Assembly: GCF_040412085.2 (NCBI RefSeq)
Contig: NZ_CP115922.1
Span: forward strand, 62,001 to 126,000
Source of the DNA: Vibrio sp. CB1-14
GTDB lineage: Bacteria; Pseudomonadota; Gammaproteobacteria; Enterobacterales; Vibrionaceae
Length of the DNA: 64,000 nt
Reading direction: 5' to 3'
The notes under the pieces were generated by a model. It ran no database searches. It saw nothing but the letters and a program-made list of their open reading frames with translations, and was not told the DNA's origin. Each line of letters opens with the position of its first letter. Within the stretch, counting starts at the first letter, position 1. Made by a program: the position numbers and the translations under genes. Positions 46,753 through 54,275 of the stretch are shown here, in pieces.

Positions 46753-46992
46753 ATGAAAGTGAATGACAAACCCATCCAATCAAATCCCAATGAAAGCGTT
46801 TTAGTTTGTCTAGAACGTCACGGTATTAAATTGGATTCATGCTGTAGAGAAGGTATCTGCGGTGATTGTAAAAAACAGTGCACAGGGAAGCCAGAGTACA
46901 TGTCTGAGCCTCTTGGCTACTTGCAAGAAGGCGAAGTCCTTACCTGCATAGCGCGTGCATCATCAAACATTAATCTGGAGATTAAGGTATGA
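46753..46992 (+). CDS. plant-type 2Fe-2S ferredoxin
   Basis: 79 residues; AAGGAGG upstream. C-C-R-E-G-I-C-G-D-C (about 33-42) with a distal C near 73 gives the C-x4-C-x2-C...C cluster pattern. Similar in size to YfaE-type ferredoxins that serve ribonucleotide reductase, but no such enzyme is in this window. It overlaps the next gene by 4 bp. Confidence 0.85.
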   Translation: MKVNDKPIQSNPNESVLVCLERHGIKLDSCCREGICGDCKKQCTGKPEYMSEPLGYLQEGEVLTCIARASSNINLEIKV

Positions 46993-47231
46993 GTGCAGTA
47001 TTAATCGTTTATGGACAAGACTCAGAGACCATTAAAAAGGTTCGCGAGTTTCATACAATCAGTCGTCTTGCACCAAGTCTAGATTTGGTCAAGGTAGTCC
47101 TTGAGCATGAAGAAGATGATACGCTTGTCCAACTGATAATGTCCTCAGGCCTACAGTTTATAGGTCCAGCAGGTTCACTAGTAACAAGATTCGAAGATTT
47201 CGAATCACATAATCGAGTTACTGCTCACTAA
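46989..47231 (+). CDS. hypothetical protein, 80 residues, coupled to the ferredoxin gene
   Basis: ATG overlaps the ferredoxin stop (ATGA). Mixed alpha/beta with an acidic middle (E-H-E-E-D-D). No family is recognised. Confidence 0.6.
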   Translation: MSAVLIVYGQDSETIKKVREFHTISRLAPSLDLVKVVLEHEEDDTLVQLIMSSGLQFIGPAGSLVTRFEDFESHNRVTAH

Positions 47232-47300
47232 TCACATCAATCCCAACGAGGGCTACCTATGTCCTCGCGACATAGTTAGATCCAATATGGAGTATTAATT

Positions 47301-47930
47301 ATGTCGTATGAAATTTGCTACCAAACCAAGTGCTTCGTGTCTCCTGCAGACGGTATGCGTCCAGCAGCTGAATCGGTTTTAGGAGACAATTATGAAGCAA
47401 GGCTTCTTTCTGATTTCAGCTTATGGGGATTGGAAGACCTTCATTTCGTATATGCAGAGATCGGTTCAAGTAATTGCTTTGACTCTGACAATAAACGCGC
47501 CAGGAACTGGCAGCTAATAGCGTGTAGCGACTATCAAACTTGTCTTGAAGAAGTAGGTTTGAAGTGGGCTAAATATGTCAGTCGTGGCTACCTACAACCA
47601 TCAGGTCGTCGAGGTACACCAGAAGGCTGGATAAAAAAAGTCCGTGCGCTTTTGGATGCTAACGACCCAATTTGCGGCCGAGTTCCATTATCTATCGATG
47701 TAGTACTAGAAACTCCCACATGCTGGGAGGATAAGCATCGAGTAGATTCTTTTCTGGAAAAACTTAGCTTCATGAATATCGAGAGATGCTCGGTTGGTTG
47801 CGGCAATATGAAGCAAATCAAACTAACCCTAAAACCCAAAACCTCATTTGAGCTATGGCTGTTTCAAGCCTACTTAAACCGCGTATTCGGCTATGTGCGG
47901 CTCACTGAGCCCTACATCGTAAGCGCATGA
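47301..47930 (+). CDS. hypothetical protein, 209 residues
   Basis: GGAG before the ATG. A soluble alpha/beta protein with eight cysteines and a conserved-looking basic stretch (S-G-R-R-G-T-P-E-G-W). No family is recognised. Confidence 0.65.
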   Translation: MSYEICYQTKCFVSPADGMRPAAESVLGDNYEARLLSDFSLWGLEDLHFVYAEIGSSNCFDSDNKRARNWQLIACSDYQTCLEEVGLKWAKYVSRGYLQPSGRRGTPEGWIKKVRALLDANDPICGRVPLSIDVVLETPTCWEDKHRVDSFLEKLSFMNIERCSVGCGNMKQIKLTLKPKTSFELWLFQAYLNRVFGYVRLTEPYIVSA

Positions 47931-47952
47931 GGAAGTAACAAGAGGAGATTGT

Positions 47953-48351
47953 ATGAGCGATATAACAATCGTGCTAGATAACGTTATCTCTCTTGCGAAA
48001 GATGAGATCCGTGACTCTAAAGAGCATGTCCGGCTTAACAACCACTTACTCAAGTCCTTCAAGCGCAATCAAGCCATAGTCATAAAAAACCTCGATACGA
48101 ACGCTTATGTATTACGTTACGTCAGAGGTTCAAATGGACTCAGAGGACTTACCAAATCCACTCTAGCTTGCGACTACGACACAATCATTGAACTCGGAAT
48201 AACAGATGTTTCTGAAGTTCGTTTGTCTGTTGAAAAAGCGAGCCTGTGGCACATCGTGCATTCACAGTGGAATCATCAAAACGCGGCTATTCGGTTTAAT
48301 TTTAGAATAGCGATCATTGCATTCGTATTGGGCTTGCTAGCTTTTATCTAG
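47953..48351 (+). CDS. hypothetical protein with a C-terminal membrane anchor
   Basis: 132 residues; AGAGGAG before the ATG. A soluble N-terminal part and one membrane helix at the extreme C terminus (I-A-I-I-A-F-V-L-G-L-L-A-F-I), so tail-anchored in the inner membrane. No family is recognised. Confidence 0.65.
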   Translation: MSDITIVLDNVISLAKDEIRDSKEHVRLNNHLLKSFKRNQAIVIKNLDTNAYVLRYVRGSNGLRGLTKSTLACDYDTIIELGITDVSEVRLSVEKASLWHIVHSQWNHQNAAIRFNFRIAIIAFVLGLLAFI

Positions 48352-48369
48352 CTTTCACAATTCGATGTA

Positions 48370-48419
48370 CCGTAAGGGAAACTTGTCCCTTACGGGGCAG
48401 GTTCCCTTTAAAAAAGGGA
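48370..48419 (+). promoter_or_regulatory. two adjacent hairpins, the second hiding the ribosome site of the next gene
   Basis: Hairpin 1: CCGTAAGGGA (48370-48379) with TCCCTTACGG (48386-48395). Hairpin 2: TCCCTTT (48403-48409) with AAAGGGA (48413-48419), the latter being the ribosome site of the gene at 48426. The 5' arm of hairpin 1 (AAGGGA) could instead pair with TCCCTT of hairpin 2 and free the ribosome site, so two exclusive folds are possible. Confidence 0.55.
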
Positions 48420-48425
48420 TTTGCT

Positions 48426-48962
48426 ATGAAAAAGCTTAACCTCTATGAAGATTTCACTCTTCATGAGCGTATTTTAGAGCATTACCTAAAATACCAAGAT
48501 ATAGAACTTACTGCTTACCGCTATAAAGTGAGTGTGGTTTTAGTCCACCAACTAGCACAAGGTGATACCAGATTCTTCAGAGTACATGCTGAGAGCGCGA
48601 AACTTAAGAGCGGCAATATTGTGATTACCCCTATTGGCGTTCAGAAGTTTTGTTCTCGATGTGGCGAGTACTATCCATTTGATTCGACTTTTTTTACTTA
48701 TCGCGAAGACGACCGAGTTTCAAGTCATTGTCGCGTTTGTCGATCAGAGTCAATTAAAGGGATACCGTCACCTAAGGTGATTAACGAGCCAAAAGCTCGA
48801 TTGGTGGTTGTTAGCGGCAACTTCAACCTTTCTTTAAAACCAAAGAGGTTTTTGTGGTCGTCAGAAACACTGATGCGTTTTTGCAATCAAGTGCCTGGCC
48901 TTATTCATACCCATGTACGGATAGGAGATCAGGTAATTGATGTACGTAGAATTATCAATTAG
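48426..48962 (+). CDS. small protein with a double CxxC zinc-binding motif
   Basis: 178 residues. F-C-S-R-C-G-E-Y-Y-P (about 77-86) and H-C-R-V-C-R-S-E (about 103-110) form a four-cysteine zinc ribbon, a type common in phage and plasmid DNA-associated proteins. A helix-turn-helix-like segment near the start (about 25-45) is possible. No exact family. Confidence 0.65.
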   Translation: MKKLNLYEDFTLHERILEHYLKYQDIELTAYRYKVSVVLVHQLAQGDTRFFRVHAESAKLKSGNIVITPIGVQKFCSRCGEYYPFDSTFFTYREDDRVSSHCRVCRSESIKGIPSPKVINEPKARLVVVSGNFNLSLKPKRFLWSSETLMRFCNQVPGLIHTHVRIGDQVIDVRRIIN

Positions 48963-48967
48963 TTAAT

Positions 48968-48996
48968 GAGCTGGCCATCGGTCAGCTCTTTTTTTT
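48968..48996 (+). terminator. intrinsic terminator after the zinc-ribbon gene
   Basis: GAGCTG and CAGCTC form a stem with an imperfect inner part and are followed by eight T residues, directly after the stop at 48962. Confidence 0.85.
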
Positions 48997-49048
48997 GTGA
49001 AGTTCGTGTGTCTCCTCGCTATAGATAGAGGGTAACTAAGGAGTTTCT

Positions 49049-49660
49049 ATGTCTAATCTCATTCAAAAAGCGAAGCAAATTATAGATAACTGGACTGAGC
49101 GCTACCAAACATCAGACGCTCTGATCGAGTTTTTATTTAACTGGGGATATTCTCAAACATGTCTCAATCCCGTTGAGGCGCCTCAATTTACTGATAAGCA
49201 GTTCATAAAAGAAAGCGCGATGCTAAGTGAATATCTTCACGAAGCAATGTTGTCGGACACACCACTTGCCCTCGTTAGTGTGCTGTCAGAGTATGGAATT
49301 GATAGTTTTGATTCCCGTGAGGCTTCATTTTCTCAGTATGAGTCTTTTCAGTACATAACAATTGTATTCGATGACTTTGGAAACGGTGAAACACTTTTAC
49401 AGGTTTTAAGTGATCGACTCTCTTCTGCGCACGAGAACAACGAAAGTGTTGAACTATACATTGAATCAAATTCTCCCATGAACGCTGTTATCTCCTTGAT
49501 TCAGACTATGTACATCATCGCCTACATAGATCAAAGGTCGGCGGCATCATCTAAGCCGCAAGTTCTTGCCGTGGTGCAAGGAGATCAAGAGTGTGCTATC
49601 AGCAAGGCTTATAGTTACATGACAAGAAGTGATGATTTTGAGGACGCTACGAGGCATTAA
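49049..49660 (+). CDS. hypothetical protein, 203 residues
   Basis: AAGGAG before the ATG. A soluble alpha/beta, rather acidic protein. No family is recognised. It has its own unit after a terminator. Confidence 0.6.
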   Translation: MSNLIQKAKQIIDNWTERYQTSDALIEFLFNWGYSQTCLNPVEAPQFTDKQFIKESAMLSEYLHEAMLSDTPLALVSVLSEYGIDSFDSREASFSQYESFQYITIVFDDFGNGETLLQVLSDRLSSAHENNESVELYIESNSPMNAVISLIQTMYIIAYIDQRSAASSKPQVLAVVQGDQECAISKAYSYMTRSDDFEDATRH

Positions 49661-49764
49661 GCGCATAAGTCTTCTTTTTATGTTTGAGAGGTCAGAATGG
49701 AATTGCCGATAACTATGTCAGGGTAGGGCTCCTAGTTGGGGTAACTACAAACTAAATCCCACTA

Positions 49765-50043
49765 TGACACCGGTGTCAAAAACATTGTTTGTCTATGTCA
49801 GTCCACGGAACGGCAAAGGTATATTTGCGAATAGGCGTTGACTACGTTTTTTAACTTTGCAGTTTCAGACAAAATATAACGTTATACAGTTCATACTATG
49901 ACACTGGTGTCAAAAAGAGGAGGTTACATAAATAATTTATATAAAACAGTTATTTAATGAATTTCTTGCTATTACTACGCTTTTGTCAACATCGTACTTA
50001 GAGACTGTCGTGACTGATAAATCTCACTATGACACCGGTGTCA
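49765..50043. promoter_or_regulatory. three copies of a palindromic operator-like site
   Basis: TGACACCGGTGTCA at 49765-49778 and 50030-50043, and TGACACTGGTGTCA at 49899-49912. All three also share ACTA before and AAAAA after the palindrome. Spacings are 134 and 131 bp. The central CCGG palindrome is of the LacI/GalR operator kind, and multiple widely spaced copies suit DNA looping. The last site lies just before the probable GTG start of the next gene. Confidence 0.8.
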
Positions 50044-50076
50044 AAAACCGAGTACCTGTCTAGAAGGATTGAAGTT

Positions 50077-50277
50077 GTGTCTGAGACAAGTATCACCCAA
50101 CTCTTTGAGTGTTTACGAACCCAACACACATGGATGACTAAAATGAACAGAGCAATACATGCGCCTATAGACAGGTATTTTATGTACCTTCAACAAGTGT
50201 CCATTCCCTTTGACTCAATACACATAGTTGGCGCGCTGCATAAAAAACAATATTGCAGGGTTAAATGCAAAAAATAG
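50077..50277 (+). CDS. possible small protein downstream of the triple operator
   Basis: 67 residues from GTG 50077, chosen because AAGGA lies eight bases before it; an upstream in-frame ATG (50029) lies inside the operator and has no ribosome site. Basic C terminus. No family is recognised, and it may not be translated. Confidence 0.35.
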   Translation: MSETSITQLFECLRTQHTWMTKMNRAIHAPIDRYFMYLQQVSIPFDSIHIVGALHKKQYCRVKCKK

Positions 50278-50350
50278 CTCCTCTAATTGCCAAAAATTAA
50301 GTAAATCCTGTTCATACTATCCGCCTAGTTGTTTAATTCGAGGATACGTT

Positions 50351-50587
50351 ATGGCTGTATTTGATGTTCTAATACCTGCTCTGTACCTGAGCATATCAAT
50401 CAATGTTTTGCTGGATGTAGTACGCAAACTAGCAAGTAAGAACCATTCTGAATATGCAGTTGCGGCACTAGTAGGATGGGATAGGGTGGCAAAATTCGTT
50501 TTTGTCGCTCTAGTTATCATTAACATAGTCGCTCTGCTTCATTTTAGGGAGCTACATATGTTGAGTGAGTACTGGTTTTCAAATTGA
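50351..50587 (+). CDS. small protein with two membrane segments
   Basis: 78 residues from ATG 50351 (GAGGAT upstream). Hydrophobic segments at about 5-22 and 46-66, with a charged linker. No family is recognised. Confidence 0.6.
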   Translation: MAVFDVLIPALYLSISINVLLDVVRKLASKNHSEYAVAALVGWDRVAKFVFVALVIINIVALLHFRELHMLSEYWFSN

Positions 50588-50614
50588 TCAGGGGTAGGGT
50601 ACGTAAGTACAGGC

Positions 50615-50664
50615 GCATTGGATTTAGTGACGCACTATATTTGTAGCGGCATTAAATCCAATGC
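50615..50664. repeat. 12-bp perfect inverted repeat with 26-bp spacer
   Basis: GCATTGGATTTA (50615-50626) and TAAATCCAATGC (50653-50664). The right arm lies within the end of the coding remnant at 50638-50822. It lacks the GTTRRRY core expected of an integron attC site. Confidence 0.6.
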
Positions 50665-50822
50665 AATTGCTAGATAGGCACATAGTTTGCCGGAGTTCTG
50701 TCGAGCAAGCTCATTCTCGGTTCCTATTGCACAATAGAAGATATGGGATCCGACGATAACAACCTCGTCCTTGCCCCAAAACGTGTTGTCCTCGATAGAA
50801 CCACATCCACTCTTGGCTCATA
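50638..50822 (-). pseudogene. coding-like remnant without a start codon
   Basis: On the minus strand an open frame of about 60 codons (residues such as K-D-E-V-V-I-V-G-S-H-I-F-Y-C and A-Y-L-A-I-A-L-D-L) has strongly protein-like composition. An in-frame stop lies immediately upstream and there is no start codon. An ATG exists at the right place in another frame, so a frameshift near 50810 is likely. No family is recognised. Confidence 0.4.
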
Positions 50823-50938
50823 ATCACATTAACAAAGTTTATATATGACGCAAAAGGCAACAAGCCTCCTCCCTTGAACCGAATACTTTATAGTGACCAA
50901 AACTCGTCTACCATTACGGAACCAAACGGAGAACAAGG

Positions 50939-51745
50939 ATGCTAACCAAAGAAGATATCGTAGATCAGCTTGGACGCCTCAACATAGCAAACAAAGTTGT
51001 GTGCTTTCACTCCTCATTTAAGTCTTTTGGCGATGTTCAAGGCGGCCCACAAACAATTATCGATGCCTTTTTGGAGAGCGGCTGTACCTTGGTTTGCCCT
51101 ACCTTCTTTTATTCGGCTCAGACCTACCCAGCACGTATAAACTATCTTAACAATGGTATCGACTACGAGTCGGTACCTGAAATGTGCTCCGTGAACTACA
51201 TGGGGGCTACATCTCAAATAGAGCCGTCGATGGGAGTAATTGCAAAGATGCTTTTGGGTATTGAATACACCACTCGGACAAAGCATCCAACGAACTCGTT
51301 TGCCATTGCAGGTAAAGACAAAGCTTTGCTTCTCGCAAATCAGAGCCCATTTAATGTTTATTCCGCATATAAAGCCATTTACAGCGAAAATCTGCCAGCG
51401 TTAGTGATACTTGCCGGAGTCGATTTTGAATCCTGCACACCGATCCACTATGCCGAAGAACTTGCTGGGAAAAGTTTGTTTCGGCGTTGGGCTGTACAAA
51501 ACGGTCAAGTAGTAGAAGTAGAAGAAGGAAGCTGCTCAGATGGTTTTGAAAGTCTAAGACCTTATGTTAACAAGATTGAAAGTGAAATTAAGATTGGCGA
51601 TAGCTTAGTGAGGGTTTACAACTTTCACTGTCTCGTAGATACCATTGCTGAAGCTATCGTACGTGATCCTAGTATTACTCACTGTGGGATTGAGAACTGT
51701 CATAGGTGTAACGATATGGTGCGCGGTGGGAGAAACAAGGCGTAA
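50939..51745 (+). CDS. aminoglycoside 3-N-acetyltransferase family (AAC(3)/YokD) protein
   Basis: 268 residues. Family blocks: H-S-S-F-K-S-F-G near 24-31, G-G-P-Q-T-I-I-D-A, C-P-T-F, T-K-H-P-T-N-S-F-A-I-A-G, and T-P-I-H-Y-A-E. These are the acetyl-CoA and catalytic regions of the antibiotic acetyltransferase family. It is divergent from the clinical AAC(3) enzymes as far as I can recall them, so resistance is not certain; it may act on other amines. Confidence 0.85.
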   Translation: MLTKEDIVDQLGRLNIANKVVCFHSSFKSFGDVQGGPQTIIDAFLESGCTLVCPTFFYSAQTYPARINYLNNGIDYESVPEMCSVNYMGATSQIEPSMGVIAKMLLGIEYTTRTKHPTNSFAIAGKDKALLLANQSPFNVYSAYKAIYSENLPALVILAGVDFESCTPIHYAEELAGKSLFRRWAVQNGQVVEVEEGSCSDGFESLRPYVNKIESEIKIGDSLVRVYNFHCLVDTIAEAIVRDPSITHCGIENCHRCNDMVRGGRNKA

Positions 51746-51901
51746 TCACCATCGTAAGACCAATCAAGATTAGATCTGCCAACTAGGCTGCTTTTGTCTT
51801 TTCCTACCTAACTTAATGTGAAAGCTACCCAACGTTGGCAACCCCAAACATACGACTGTCTACAATTATCTCGGCACCACGTAACGTAGAATTGTCGAGT
51901 A

Positions 51902-51968
51902 GACGACACCTGTTACCAAGTGCCGTCCCTCTAAGAACCCAGCGTGCAACTTTCACCGCACTAGGCTC
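51902..51968 (-). ncRNA. group II intron domains V and VI
   Basis: Domain V is 35 nt: GAGCC pairs with GGGTTC, the middle GTGC pairs with GCAC, and the tip is a GAAA tetraloop. Domain VI is GACGGCACTT / AGGTGTCGTC with a 6-nt loop and a branch-point A just 3' of the stem. Domain V is the catalytic core of the ribozyme. Confidence 0.85.
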
Positions 51969-52004
51969 AAGCCTTCACGAAGGCACCGATTGGCACCCAG
52001 CAAC

Positions 52005-53477
52005 TTATAAAGAAGTGAGAGCAGGCTCATGCCAAGAGTTACGGCATTGCTTCTTTGATTTTCTCTTAGCCAAGTATTCTTGGTATTGAGGATCAAAAGG
52101 CGTAGCGGCACTCCTGATTTTCACATGTCTTTCTATTGGCACCTTAGCTATTTGAAACAGATTGAACTGACAATCCATATTCATAATCTTCTGCCAACCG
52201 TGAAATTGCCATTGACCTTGACGGTTGATGAAGTATTTAAGGGCGATCCAAGTTCTAGATTTTGTTGGATGACGTCTTTTAGCCCAGTGCCATAACGTAT
52301 GGAATAGCTTGTGACCTACATATCCGAATACCTGTTTAGCCACGCAGTGTCGATAGTAATTCGACCAGCCCCTGAGTTTCGGATTTATCAGCTTGATAAG
52401 ATCGTTGACAGGGATGGTTACGTGCTTTTTGATGAGTTCGCGCAAGTTACTCAAGAACAGGAGTGTATTGGATTTGCTCGGTTTAATGAGCAATTTCCCT
52501 TTGTATTTCCTATGATTAAAACCTAGGAAATCAAAACCTCTGCTGATGTGGGTAATGTGCGTTTTCTCTTCGGAGAGTGTTAAGCCTCTTTCTGCTAAGA
52601 AATCAGCAATCAACGGTTTGATATCGTTCTCCAACACTTCTTTTGAAGCACAAGTGACGACGAAATCGTCGGCGTATCCAATAAAGTTGGCTCTTGCACC
52701 CTTTTTGAGTGCGGTAGACTTTATGCGTTGCTCAAGCCCTGCAAGAGTCATTAGCATCAAGGTTGGGGATATGACCCCACCTTGTGGTGTTCCCTCGTCA
52801 GTACGATAGAACAGCCCTTTGTCCATAAAACCAGACTTTAACCATTGTTCCAACATGCGTTTATCTACGGCAATGTTATTCATAAGCCATTGATGCCCGA
52901 TCTTGTCGAAACAGGCTTTGATGTCTCCCTCAAGAACCCATTGAGCTGATTTCTTTAGTGCCAGACATTTAAAGCACTGTGCGACTGCATCGGCAGTGCT
53001 GCGGTTTGGTCTAAATCCATAGCTGTTAGGGTCGGCAAGTGTTTCTGATACTGGCTCCAGAGCAAGAAGATGAAGCGCTTGCTGCGCTCTATCGACCATG
53101 CAGGGGATACCCAGTGGTCTGAGCTTGCCGTTTTTCTTGGGGATGTAGATACGCTTGAGCGGTTTGGCTTGATAAGCTTTTCTGCTCAATTGATTGACTG
53201 CTTTCATGCGGCGCGTATCTGTATTCCAGATAACGCCATCAATTCCAGGAGTTTTACTGCCTTTATTTTGAGATACCCGCTTAACAGCAAGAAGTTTTGC
53301 TGATCGCGAGTGAGTCAGTATCCACTGCAACGCTTTCGCTTTACTGTGTTTACCTTCTCGTGTTGCCTTTGCAATACGCATCTGAAGCTTTAAAACATGG
53401 GATTCGATGTCTTTCCAATTGATGGATTGCCACTGAACACCGTCAGGAGAGGCACTAATCTCTTTTGAAATCATCAT
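52005..53477 (-). CDS. ltrA: group II intron-encoded reverse transcriptase/maturase
   Basis: About 490 residues from ATG 53477, chosen because AAGGAG lies eight bases upstream. RT blocks: R-P-L-G-I-P-C (RT1), S-Y-G-F-R-P-N-R-S (RT2), G-T-P-Q-G-G-V-I-S-P (RT4), catalytic Y-A-D-D (RT5) and L-G-F (RT7), then the maturase X domain (L-R-G-W-S-N-Y-Y-R-H). The H-N-H endonuclease is absent or very reduced. The protein splices the intron and copies it into DNA. Confidence 0.93.
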   Translation of the reverse strand: MMISKEISASPDGVQWQSINWKDIESHVLKLQMRIAKATREGKHSKAKALQWILTHSRSAKLLAVKRVSQNKGSKTPGIDGVIWNTDTRRMKAVNQLSRKAYQAKPLKRIYIPKKNGKLRPLGIPCMVDRAQQALHLLALEPVSETLADPNSYGFRPNRSTADAVAQCFKCLALKKSAQWVLEGDIKACFDKIGHQWLMNNIAVDKRMLEQWLKSGFMDKGLFYRTDEGTPQGGVISPTLMLMTLAGLEQRIKSTALKKGARANFIGYADDFVVTCASKEVLENDIKPLIADFLAERGLTLSEEKTHITHISRGFDFLGFNHRKYKGKLLIKPSKSNTLLFLSNLRELIKKHVTIPVNDLIKLINPKLRGWSNYYRHCVAKQVFGYVGHKLFHTLWHWAKRRHPTKSRTWIALKYFINRQGQWQFHGWQKIMNMDCQFNLFQIAKVPIERHVKIRSAATPFDPQYQEYLAKRKSKKQCRNSWHEPALTSL

Positions 53478-54275
53478 TTGCGTTTCTCCTTGAATAAAGT
53501 TCTTCAAATTCTCTTGCAACAGAAGACCAGTCGGAAGTCAGCTCACTTTCGTGCCAGATAGAGACCTGTATCTGCATCGTTACAATGCAGCCTTCGCTTT
53601 TTCCAACATCCTCTACCTGCATCACTATCGGTCGCAGAGACTTTCCCAAAGGGAGTAATACAGGCTTACCGTGTTTCGTATGTCGCGCAATGTCAGTTTA
53701 GATGCCCGCTATGGTGCGGAGAGTTCAACGATCACGAAAGAGCATGGGGCAATCTCTTTCCGACTCTCTTGCCTTTTGGCTACAGCGTGTTAACCACTTC
53801 CGCTGTTTCATCACATAACGCACCTTACACGGATTCACGTATGTTCATCATGCTGACTACCTAGCACTCACCCGATTGCGTGGTTATCAGGAGGATCGTT
53901 CTCTCGCGATTTAGATCCCGATTGGTAAATACCAACCTTCGTTACATTGTCAGAGCCGCTACTTTATTCAGGCTCCTAGGTTCATCTGGTGATACAGATG
54001 GTTCACTCGTTGAGCGGTGAACAGCGCTTCATACGACCTCACGTCGCACGCCCCATTTTCAGTTAGAGTAGGAATTCATTCACATCCTGCTCATCTGGCT
54101 TTTCCATACAAATACTAATAGAAAGCCTCGAAGCATGTTGGCACATGAAGTCAGGATGATTGACTCACATTTTCCGCACACAAATATCTCTATTGTGACA
54201 TTTGCTCGGTTACACGAGAGTAGATATTAGTTATCTTATCAGTTTCATATTTAATGAGACGGTAGGGGGCGGTAA

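Larger units (their letters stand above)
51894..54049 (-). mobile_element. full-length group II intron with reverse transcriptase
   Basis: On the minus strand the intron begins GTGCGACG at 54049. The reverse transcriptase lies in domain IV. Domain V (51934-51968) reads GAGCC...GTGAAAG...GGGTTC with the GAAA tetraloop. Domain VI (51902-51927) has a 10-bp stem, and an unpaired A sits 7 nt before the proposed 3' end ...CTCGAC (51894). Length is 2156 bp. Upstream and downstream exons (51746-51893 and 54050-54275) contain no recognised gene. Confidence 0.85.

Noticed and set aside
50615..50664. Integron attC site
   Set aside because: There is no GTTRRRY or RYYYAAC core at the arms.
51785..51796. 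AGGCTGCTTTTG, resembling the first box of the plasmid promoter element
   Set aside because: It lacks TTAAT after GC and has no second box at 24 nt, so I did not count it as a tenth copy.
53455..53649. 64-codon ORF at the 5' side of the intron RT gene
   Set aside because: It overlaps intron structural RNA and the RT start in another frame; no ribosome site or family.
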